This document shows positions 1 through 5,979 of a DNA stretch of 51,590 nt, piece after piece. The stretch is taken from positions 1 through 51,590 of IMG/VR virus record IMGVR_UViG_3300036859_000764; one strand, given 5' to 3'. This DNA comes from a virus. Made by a program: the position numbers and the translations under genes. Every line of letters starts with the position of its first letter. Within the stretch, counting starts at the first letter, position 1. Under the pieces are notes generated by a model, which worked only from the letters and a program-made list of their open reading frames with translations, did no database searches and was not told where the DNA came from.

Positions 1-127
1 GGTAGCCCCACTCGGAGCGCAACACGTCCACCGCCTCCACGATTTTGTGGTCCTGATGCAGCATGCCTCCGGGCCGCGGCCATTCCGGGGTGCCGCTTGG
101 GTGGCCTGATCGAAACGGCGTCGTGGC
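1..127. repeat. Terminal direct repeat, left copy (assembly overlap)
   Basis: The first 127 bases are identical to the last 127 (51464-51590). A length of exactly 127 matches the largest k-mer of common short-read assemblers. I infer that the contig is a closed circle of about 51,463 bp, not a phage with biological 127-bp terminal repeats. A tail gene reads through it without interruption. Confidence 0.95.
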
Positions 128-331
128 CAGCCACCACTCCACCGTCTCGATCGCGTCGCCGTCGTCTTCCGCCAGGATTCGAGATGGACAAACCGTGACC
201 TCTATGCGGGGCCGCTTGTCTGGCCCTATTCCTGAGCGATAGACGACTGCGGCCCGGGCGGGATCTCCGTCGCAGTTGAGGGCTCGGTCCCAGCCTCGCG
301 CTCGATGGGCGGCGCAGGAGAGACGCCACCT
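1..331 (-). CDS. Frameshifted extension of tail assembly chaperone (GT-like), part 1
   Basis: A second minus-strand frame, -1 relative to the chaperone at 226-771, is open from about position 490 down through the artificial end to a stop at 51381-51383. From about position 260 downward it reads as real protein, with IEVTVCPSRILAEDDGDAIE, then VEWWLATTPF and HKIVEAVDVLRSEWGYL. It has no ATG or TTG and only a weak internal GTG (140-142) where one would be needed, so it is best explained as the product of a -1 ribosomal frameshift from the upstream gene. That is the arrangement known for lambda G/GT and most siphoviruses just before the tape measure gene, and the tape measure gene is indeed next. 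The exact slip point is uncertain. A fusion of about 284 residues would result if it is at 331-337. Confidence 0.7.
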
Positions 332-771
332 TCCCCCGTCACCAGACGCAGCGACGTGGAGCGCGAGGCGGAGGCGTTTCCCTCTGCCCGCGTCAGCTTC
401 GACTTGTCGAACAGCTTCATCAGGAGCCAGAAGAGCAGCGCGTCGTCGGCCTCCTCCAAGAGGGCTGGCCCCGTGGTGACCAACTCGCCATCAATCTCGA
501 GGTCCTCGACGTCCTTCACGCAGGACGAGAAAAAGGCCTTGAGCTGGTCCTCGGGGATCACCTCGTAGGCCTGCGTCATGATGGCGGCCTTCTGCGTGGG
601 GGTGAGCGTGTCCCCGCGCGCCTTCTCGAACTCGGAGAAGACGGCGATCAGGACCTTGGCCAGCGGCTTCGCCTCTGCTCGCTTCAGCCGTTTCAGCTTC
701 ATGTGGATGGTCACGCCGGGCCCGGCCTCGTAGGGTTCGCGTTCCCAGCGTTTCAGACTCAGGATCGCCAT
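226..771 (-). CDS. Tail assembly chaperone (G-like)
   Basis: This 181-aa protein starts MAILSLKRWEREPYEAG. I chose the ATG at 771 because GGAGAAAGG lies just upstream, rather than an ORF start 21 codons earlier. It has no signal peptide or membrane segment. The body is acidic and helical (residues 30-120), and the last 35 residues are a low-complexity Pro/Ser/Glu tail. No family motif is recognised. The call rests on position (after the major tail gene, before the tape measure gene), size, and the overlapping -1 frame downstream. Chaperones of this type bind the tape measure protein and recruit tail tube subunits. A plus-strand gene (966-1385) separates it from the preceding tail gene. Confidence 0.65.
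   Translation of the reverse strand: MAILSLKRWEREPYEAGPGVTIHMKLKRLKRAEAKPLAKVLIAVFSEFEKARGDTLTPTQKAAIMTQAYEVIPEDQLKAFFSSCVKDVEDLEIDGELVTTGPALLEEADDALLFWLLMKLFDKSKLTRAEGNASASRSTSLRLVTGEGGVSPAPPIEREAGTEPSTATEIPPGPQSSIAQE
331..337 (-). other. Candidate -1 slippery heptamer G GGG GAA
   Basis: Read on the minus strand in the frame of the 226-771 gene, codons 146-147 are GGG GAA preceded by G. A -1 slip re-pairs GGG perfectly and puts GAA on GGA, with one G-U mismatch at the middle position. It lies within the stretch where both frames are open (226-490). No better heptamer was seen between here and the zero-frame stop. It is a candidate only. Confidence 0.35.
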
Positions 772-965
772 CGGTACCGCCTTTCTCCCGTCACGTGGAA
801 TATGGGGCGGATCGGCAACCGGATATAGGTCCAAGCTGGAACCCTTTTCGGTTGGAAATTGGCACGGTCCTTGCTAGTCTCTCCCCGGCGGATAGGGTCG
901 CTCCCGAAGAGCCGGTTCCGCGCCGGCCTTCCGCCTTCACTCCTCGCGGGCCCTGCGGAGGGCGC

Positions 966-1385
966 ATGGTCGACTACGAGCCGTTCGTGGATGCCTTTCT
1001 CGTGTGCCGAGAGGTTCGGCATCCCACGCCGAACGAGACGGACCTGATCGGTATCATCGACACGCACCTGGTCGGCGCCACTGGCCATCGGCGATTCAAG
1101 ATCGAGACCCACCTCTACATCGACGTCAGGCACGATGGGCGAGGGCGAGACTGGCCGCTCACGATCCGAGTCCGAATCCCGAATGGGGAGGTCTTCGATG
1201 TCTCCGTGGTGCCGTTCCACCTTGGCGCCGGCGAACGATCCGTCGGGAAGGACGTGACGATCAGCCTCAATGCGGAGCAGTTCGGAGAGCACCTTATCTC
1301 GCTCGTCTCCGCGGCCGGCGCCGTCGTCGCGCGGACGATCGTCCTCGTCGAAGAGCAGCACGCGCAGGCAGCAGGTCTCCACTGA
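966..1385 (+). CDS. DUF6941-like protein, plus-strand cargo gene
   Basis: This 139-aa protein starts MVDYEPFVDAFLVCREV after a GGAGGG site four bases upstream. It has no signal peptide. Strand-rich sequence ends in a segment (FGEHLISLVSAAGAVVART) that resembles the C-terminal part of the bacterial DUF6941 family, whose function is unknown; the resemblance is from memory. It lies opposite to all tail genes, between a hypothetical gene ending at 1461 and the chaperone starting at 771, as a cargo gene (moron) with its own expression would. A weak promoter (TTGGAA, 17 bp, TAGTCT) is visible at 852-880. Coding quality is far better than in the overlapping minus-strand frames. Confidence 0.7.
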   Translation: MVDYEPFVDAFLVCREVRHPTPNETDLIGIIDTHLVGATGHRRFKIETHLYIDVRHDGRGRDWPLTIRVRIPNGEVFDVSVVPFHLGAGERSVGKDVTISLNAEQFGEHLISLVSAAGAVVARTIVLVEEQHAQAAGLH

Positions 1386-1460
1386 TGTGAATGCTCTGGA
1401 ATTGATGGCCGAGGCGAACCGACCTCACGCTGGCGGGATAGTCGACGTCGCGGGGCAGGT

Positions 1461-2039
1461 TCATCGCCCGACGTGGAACCGCGGCGGGATCGGCAGCCGC
1501 CGGAGGAGCTGCTCGCGGACCATGGTGGGGGTCCTGAACACGGCGCGGACGTAGCCCACATCGCCGGCTTGCAGCGGCTTCGCGCGGACCAAGGCGGCCA
1601 CGATCCCCAACAGTTCCCGCGCCTCGGCCTGGTGGACGCCGAGGGCGGCCAGGGCCAGCGTGGCCTCAGCGCGCCAGCCGGGAGGTCGGCCGCCGCGCGC
1701 AGGCGCCGGGAGCGGGAGCGAACGCGCCACGATCCTGACGGCCGACAGCGCCCCCCGGAGATAGCCGGGCATCTCCGCCGGGCCCGGGATCTCCATGGCC
1801 AGGACGGTCTGGAGCGCTTCCTCGAGTTTGGCCAGGGCCGTCTGCTGGTGCCGTAGCACCTCGCGGTGGCGGGCGGTGACACCGGCGACCGTTGAACGCT
1901 GCGCGCCCCAGTACGCGGCGCGCAGGGCCTCCTGGAGCCGGTCCTGGGGACAGCCACGCGCGAGGATCGGGTTGATCAGCCCGCGGACTCGCTCCGTGCC
2001 GACCGCGTGCGCCGGCAAGAGCCAGGCGAAGGGGTCCAC
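1461..2039 (-). CDS. Hypothetical tail-region protein
   Basis: This 192-aa protein begins at a GTG (MDPFAWLLPAHAVGTERV) nine bases after the major tail gene stop, with only a weak AAGG upstream. It is mostly helical and rich in Ala, Leu and Arg, with no recognised domain, signal peptide or membrane segment. Its place directly after the major tail gene is where many siphoviruses encode chaperones or other tail assembly factors, so a role there is possible but unproven. It converges with the plus-strand gene at 966-1385. The 75-bp gap between them (1386-1460) shows no clear terminator. Confidence 0.6.
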   Translation of the reverse strand: MDPFAWLLPAHAVGTERVRGLINPILARGCPQDRLQEALRAAYWGAQRSTVAGVTARHREVLRHQQTALAKLEEALQTVLAMEIPGPAEMPGYLRGALSAVRIVARSLPLPAPARGGRPPGWRAEATLALAALGVHQAEARELLGIVAALVRAKPLQAGDVGYVRAVFRTPTMVREQLLRRLPIPPRFHVGR

Positions 2040-2048
2040 GTTTGGGCC

Positions 2049-3242
2049 TTACAAGAAGCCCAAGGAAATTTCTGAGCCGGGAACCGTGAGCGCGTACGCG
2101 CGCCCGCTCATCTGAACCGAGACCTCGCCGTCCTGGTCTCCAGTCGGAACGGCCGGGATGAACTTCGGCGTCCGCCACGCGACGATCTTCCCGGGGAGTA
2201 CCCCGTTCTGGACGATCACGTCATACGCCGTCAGCGCGAACTGGGCATCGAAATAACCTTCCACTGTCCCCGACAGCAACAGCATGTCGAGGTTCTGCGT
2301 CACGACGATGTTGCTACCGTTCCCGGTGCGCTTGAGACCAGACGGCAGAAGCGAGCACGACTCGTTCTGGCGCAGCTCGGCCGCGTTGTCGCTCTGGAAC
2401 CCGGCCTTGACCAAACAGAGCACACCCGACGCCCCGATAAAGACCTTGGCCGCGCTGGGCAGGAGGGGCTCACCGGCCGTCACGGCCGTTGGGCGAGAGA
2501 CAGCGTGCGTTTCGATCCCCTTGCCCTCACCGGAGTATGCCCCCTCAAGAACTGGCGTGTCTGAAGAGAAGTCGGCGGAAATGTCCAGAGACTTGACACT
2601 GTTCCCGCCCGTCTTGTGGCGGAAATTGTTCCCCTCGACATAGCCCCATAGGTGGATGCTCTTGAGGGCCGGCAGCGGCGTACCGAATCGGTAAGTGGTA
2701 CCGAGGTAGACGTTGCGGCCGGACGCAGGAGCGGCCGAGAGCGCCCGATCAACGGTGATCGTGTCGGTGGCTACGATCGTAACCTGTCGCACTTCTACCC
2801 CGAAGGTGGCGTCCACATCGACGGCGATGAGATCGCCTACCGCGACACCGCTCGCCGCGCCACCGCCGGCCGTGAACACGAGAACAGTTGACGTGGACCC
2901 AGAGGTAAGCGTGGTGTTGGCCGTGGCCTTGTGCTTCGTCCCGAAGTGCGCCTCATAGAACACGTCCATATCCGGCTCGGTGGGCGTCGCAGCGTTGCCG
3001 CTCGGGATGACGTCGCTCGCGATCTGCCAGGTGGAATGCTCTTTGCCCTTCTGGGTGGAGAGGACGGAAGCTTCGTTGCCCTGGTCCTTGTCGCGATCGT
3101 AGCGAGCGATGACTGGCGTCCAAGGATTCCCGGCTCTTGCCTTGAAGGCATCGCCACCGACGAGCGCGCCGGGGGAGTTGCCGAAGACGCTTTCGAGCTG
3201 GACGAACAGCTCCCATTGCCGCGAACTGAAGGGCCCTGCCAT
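2049..3242 (-). CDS. Major tail (tube) protein
   Basis: This 397-aa protein starts MAGPFSSRQWELFVQLESVFG. It is long for a tail tube subunit but typical of those with added Ig-like or beta insertions. It alternates beta-rich segments with turns, including a Thr/Ser-rich stretch at about residues 105-130 (TLTSGSTSTVLVFTAGGG) and motifs such as FRHKTGGNSVKSLDISADF in the core. GGGAGAAG precedes the ATG, which follows the upstream stop directly. Neighbours are head-tail connector genes upstream and chaperone genes downstream, the standard siphovirus order. Subunits of this class stack as rings to form the tail tube. Confidence 0.8.
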   Translation of the reverse strand: MAGPFSSRQWELFVQLESVFGNSPGALVGGDAFKARAGNPWTPVIARYDRDKDQGNEASVLSTQKGKEHSTWQIASDVIPSGNAATPTEPDMDVFYEAHFGTKHKATANTTLTSGSTSTVLVFTAGGGAASGVAVGDLIAVDVDATFGVEVRQVTIVATDTITVDRALSAAPASGRNVYLGTTYRFGTPLPALKSIHLWGYVEGNNFRHKTGGNSVKSLDISADFSSDTPVLEGAYSGEGKGIETHAVSRPTAVTAGEPLLPSAAKVFIGASGVLCLVKAGFQSDNAAELRQNESCSLLPSGLKRTGNGSNIVVTQNLDMLLLSGTVEGYFDAQFALTAYDVIVQNGVLPGKIVAWRTPKFIPAVPTGDQDGEVSVQMSGRAYALTVPGSEISLGFL

Positions 3243-3437
3243 TTACTTCTCCCGCGCCTTCGCCGGCGCCTTCTTGGCGGGCTCGTCCCGCTCGACCTTG
3301 AAGCCTTCCTGTCCGTCGAACTCGGCGGCGACCTCTTCCGGCACGATGGCCGGCATGTCGTTCGACGCATCGCCGAAGCTGCCGATCCTGAGGACGGAGC
3401 CCGGAACGGTCGTAAAGACTTTCGCCTGTCCGCCCAT
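3243..3437 (-). CDS. Small conserved-looking tail-region protein
   Basis: This 64-aa protein is MGGQAKVFTTVPGSVLRIG at its start, with an acidic centre and a Lys/Ala tail. The ATG at 3437 has GGAGGG seven bases upstream, which decides the start over an upstream in-frame codon. The stop TAA sits directly against the ATG of the major tail gene, so the two are probably translationally coupled. No domain is recognised. Short genes here often encode small head-tail joining or tail completion proteins, but nothing in the sequence proves that. Confidence 0.65.
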   Translation of the reverse strand: MGGQAKVFTTVPGSVLRIGSFGDASNDMPAIVPEEVAAEFDGQEGFKVERDEPAKKAPAKAREK

Positions 3438-3509
3438 CACACCCTCCACGCCAGGCCCCGAGGCCCTGGCCGCCGGTTCCTCACCGCCCCCGCAACACAC
3501 GGGCGCGCC

Positions 3510-3992
3510 TCATGCGAGCTGCGTCTTCGCGGCGAACGATAGCCGCGCGTGGTGACACAGCACGCTCGACATCATCCGGTGGTCGAACTCCCCCACCGCC
3601 GGCCACTCGCCCTCGACCATCCGGACAGTCCCGCCGAGCGTCATGTCCGTCCGCAGCGCGTTGTGCAGCGCCTCGACTACCAGCAGGAACGCCTTCTCGC
3701 TGGGCATCGCTCCGCTCGGCGGCACGTCCTCGAGCGCATAGAAGCCGTGGATCTCGAAGCGATAGACGCCGTCCTGGCATCCCATCCGCTGGATGATCCG
3801 CAGCGTCTCGGTCTGCGCCGGCGAGACCCACCAGTAGTGCAGCCGGTTCTGGCCGGTGCCGACCATGACGTCCTTTATTTCCTGCTCGCTCTTCACGAGC
3901 CGGATGTAGTCGTAGACCGGGGCGATGCCGGAGATCCCCGTCACGCCTGCCACCTTGGCGCGGAGAGCGGTCCGGATCGTGGCGAGGCTCAC
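3510..3992 (-). CDS. Tail terminator / completion-like protein
   Basis: This 160-aa protein starts at GTG (MSLATIRTALRAKVAGVTGI), overlapping the preceding stop as GTGA. The layout resembles small tail terminator proteins (gpU or DUF3168-like): an N-terminal helix of the form TIRTALRAKV, then beta strands with YDYIRLVKSEQEI and VYRFEIHGFYALED, and a C-terminal helix. Such proteins cap the tail tube and join it to the head. The position between the gp10-like protein and the major tail protein fits. The assignment is by context and general pattern. Confidence 0.6.
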   Translation of the reverse strand: MSLATIRTALRAKVAGVTGISGIAPVYDYIRLVKSEQEIKDVMVGTGQNRLHYWWVSPAQTETLRIIQRMGCQDGVYRFEIHGFYALEDVPPSGAMPSEKAFLLVVEALHNALRTDMTLGGTVRMVEGEWPAVGEFDHRMMSSVLCHHARLSFAAKTQLA

Positions 3993-4486
3993 TCATGGCC
4001 CCCCAGCCGTTGCGTGACCCGGACGAGCGCCTGGGCATAGCGCGCCTCGATCGTGCCGCGTGTGGCCGCCAGCCCGTCCTTCGCCATGTTCCAGGCCCGC
4101 GTGCCTTCGCGGCTGATCTTGCGAGCCACCAGGAATCCGGTCGCGCGCGCTTCCTTGTCGCTGAGGCTGAACTTCCGCTTCGCCCAGAGGATCAGCGGCG
4201 CGATCGGTGGCCAGTGCGGACGGGACCCGGTCTCGACCGGGAGCGCGTAGCCGAGCAGGTTGAAGAGCCGCCCCAGGACCTCGTGCGATGTGCCGACTGC
4301 GTTGACCCGCGTCTGCCACGCCTGGCGCAGCAGCCCCAGGTTCGCCGGCGTGCGCGGGATGACGGCCCCGGCGAGCGCGTTGACCCCGTACTCCGTCGCG
4401 GCGACGAGCTCCTCCTGGACGACCCGCGAGCCCTCGCCGCGGAAGAGCGCCGTGTTGGGCACCGAGACCTCGATGGAGAGATCCAT
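3989..4486 (-). CDS. HK97 gp10-like head-tail joining protein
   Basis: This 165-aa protein overlaps its neighbours by four bases at both ends. Family-like features are an N-terminal strand, a long helix with VNALAGAVIPRTPANLG, and the segment VETGSRPHWPPIAPLILWAK, a layout typical of HK97 gp10-family proteins, which sit at the head-tail interface or help tail completion. It has no signal peptide. Its place between a neck protein and a tail terminator candidate matches the family's usual context. Confidence 0.75.
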   Translation of the reverse strand: MDLSIEVSVPNTALFRGEGSRVVQEELVAATEYGVNALAGAVIPRTPANLGLLRQAWQTRVNAVGTSHEVLGRLFNLLGYALPVETGSRPHWPPIAPLILWAKRKFSLSDKEARATGFLVARKISREGTRAWNMAKDGLAATRGTIEARYAQALVRVTQRLGGHE

Positions 4487-5223
4487 CAGTGCGTCCTCGA
4501 GCCGTGGGTGAAGTAGTCGATCATCCCGCGGTGCCCGAAGCCGGGACGGTCGACGTCGCTCATGGAGACCGCGGCCGCGCCTGCGCTCCCGGTCTGCATC
4601 TTGGCGTCCCAGAAACTACGGTAGCGGGCCGCCATCGACCGGTAGGTGTCCGACTTCGTGCGCCGGTCCACCGCGTCGGCCGAGATCGAGGAGTCGACGT
4701 CCTTGGCGTAGAGCGCCGCCAGCATGTCGCAGCAGTTCGCCGCCGCGAGGTCCTTGAAGGCCTCCTCGTCGGCGACCGGGATCGTGCACGTGGTCGAGTT
4801 GACCGTGTGCTGGGCCGTGAACGTGACCAGGAAGAACTCGCTCGCTAGCGGCTGGTGGACCAGGAACCGGAGGAAGAGACCGAGGTCCGTGCGATAGAGG
4901 GCGTACCACTCCGAGGGCAGCGGCGCGGGGACCTGGTCCGTGAGGAGGAACGGATACTGGACCGCGAGGATCGAGGACCCGCCGTCCACGAACCCGGTGA
5001 GGGCCGTGATCGCATAGTCGAAGCCATTGTTCCCGGCGATCTTGAGCGTGACCTCGCGCGGGCGGAGCTTCTCGTATTGCTCTTTCGCGGAAAGGATGGC
5101 TCGGTCGACGTCGCACGTGAGGTCGGGCGCGATCGTCAGCGCGTTGTTGATGTCCTGGATCCGGCCGTGCTTGCCGTCGGTCCCGATGATCCCGGCCCGG
5201 ATCTCGCCGATGTTGGCTGCCAT
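4486..5223 (-). CDS. Probable head-tail connector (neck) protein
   Basis: This 245-aa protein starts MAANIGEIRAGIIGTDGK. It is mixed alpha/beta with several conserved-looking hydrophobic patches (FDYAITALTGFVDGGSS, EWYALYRTDLGLFLRFLV) and a Cys pair in the C-terminal half. It lies between capsid-associated genes and the gp10-like gene and overlaps the latter as ATGA. No named domain is recognised; the neck or connector role is inferred from gene order alone. Confidence 0.55.
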   Translation of the reverse strand: MAANIGEIRAGIIGTDGKHGRIQDINNALTIAPDLTCDVDRAILSAKEQYEKLRPREVTLKIAGNNGFDYAITALTGFVDGGSSILAVQYPFLLTDQVPAPLPSEWYALYRTDLGLFLRFLVHQPLASEFFLVTFTAQHTVNSTTCTIPVADEEAFKDLAAANCCDMLAALYAKDVDSSISADAVDRRTKSDTYRSMAARYRSFWDAKMQTGSAGAAAVSMSDVDRPGFGHRGMIDYFTHGSRTH

Positions 5224-5232
5224 CGGCGGGGC

Positions 5233-5496
5233 CTACATCACGGCGGAGAAGAGGACGCCCGCCCCCCCGAGAGTGACGTGCGGATCCTGGATGAAGAACG
5301 GCCCCTCGACGACGACGGAGTTCCCGTTGGCAGCCGCCTGCAGCGCCATGACGGTGGTCCCACCGGAGCCGCCCTCCTTGATGACGGCCGTCGCAACGGC
5401 CGCGGCCGGGGTGAGGACGACACGGTGAAGCGTGGCCGGACCGACGCTGATGTCGCCCGTGGCCGTGAAGTGCTTCGGCCGTCCCGCCTCACCCAC
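5233..5496 (-). CDS. Small beta-rich head-region protein
   Basis: This 87-aa protein starts at GTG with GGAG eight bases upstream (MGEAGRPKHFTATGDISVG). It is beta-rich, Gly/Val/Ala-dominated and resembles half of the larger neighbour at 5518-5922. Both look like the surface domains of decoration or fibre proteins. It has no signal peptide. A role as capsid decoration or head fibre is a guess from composition and place next to the capsid gene. Confidence 0.6.
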   Translation of the reverse strand: MGEAGRPKHFTATGDISVGPATLHRVVLTPAAAVATAVIKEGGSGGTTVMALQAAANGNSVVVEGPFFIQDPHVTLGGAGVLFSAVM

Positions 5497-5517
5497 AATG
5501 CACTCTCCGCCGAGCCC

Positions 5518-5922
5518 TTAGATGGGCTCCCAGTCGATGGTGACCTGGCCGGATCCGATCGCCAGCCCGGTCCCGACCTTCACGAACTCGAGATTGAGCT
5601 GGTCGTCGAGCGCCATCGTGAAGGGCGCCGTCAGCGGGATCTCCTTCGGGTCGAAGGCCACGAAGTTGACGCCGGTCGTGACGACCAGCGTGCCGACGGT
5701 CGTGGTGCCGACGCCGGCCGCGCCCTTGTTCCGGATGCTGACGGTCGTGCTGTTCGTGGGGTCGCCCGTGACGGCGACGTCCGACGAGAGCAGAACCCGC
5801 CGCACGCGAAGGGGACACGGGGCAACGAAGATGCCGCGCTCCTCGGTCGCCGTGGCGGCGGCGTGCTGAACGAAGGCGACCTGGGTCGTGTTCTCTTGAG
5901 ACTCCCTGCGTCCTCCGGCCAT
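5518..5922 (-). CDS. Capsid decoration-like beta protein
   Basis: This 134-aa protein follows the capsid gene, with GAGGGAG upstream of the ATG. The sequence is a beta-sandwich type run with no charged clusters (VRRVLLSSDVAVTGDPTN, VSIRNKGAAGVGTTTVGTL, FTMALDDQLNLEFVKVG), like phage proteins that bind capsid surfaces or form short fibres. It resembles the C-terminal half of secreted proteins in the 15-18 kb region only in general style. The decoration role is inferred from position. Confidence 0.6.
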   Translation of the reverse strand: MAGGRRESQENTTQVAFVQHAAATATEERGIFVAPCPLRVRRVLLSSDVAVTGDPTNSTTVSIRNKGAAGVGTTTVGTLVVTTGVNFVAFDPKEIPLTAPFTMALDDQLNLEFVKVGTGLAIGSGQVTIDWEPI

Positions 5923-5979
5923 GTCGTTCTCCCTCGTCTGCGGGGGCGAGCTCGGCCCGCCCCCTGGTTCCGCTCAGGT

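Noticed and set aside
1-127. Genuine terminal repeat of a linear phage genome
   Set aside because: Exactly k-mer length, inside a coding frame, and at no packaging-like site.
759-1382. Minus-strand open frame opposite the DUF6941-like gene
   Set aside because: Arg/Asp-rich sequence without structure; the plus-strand frame has a good start, ribosome site and protein-like sequence.
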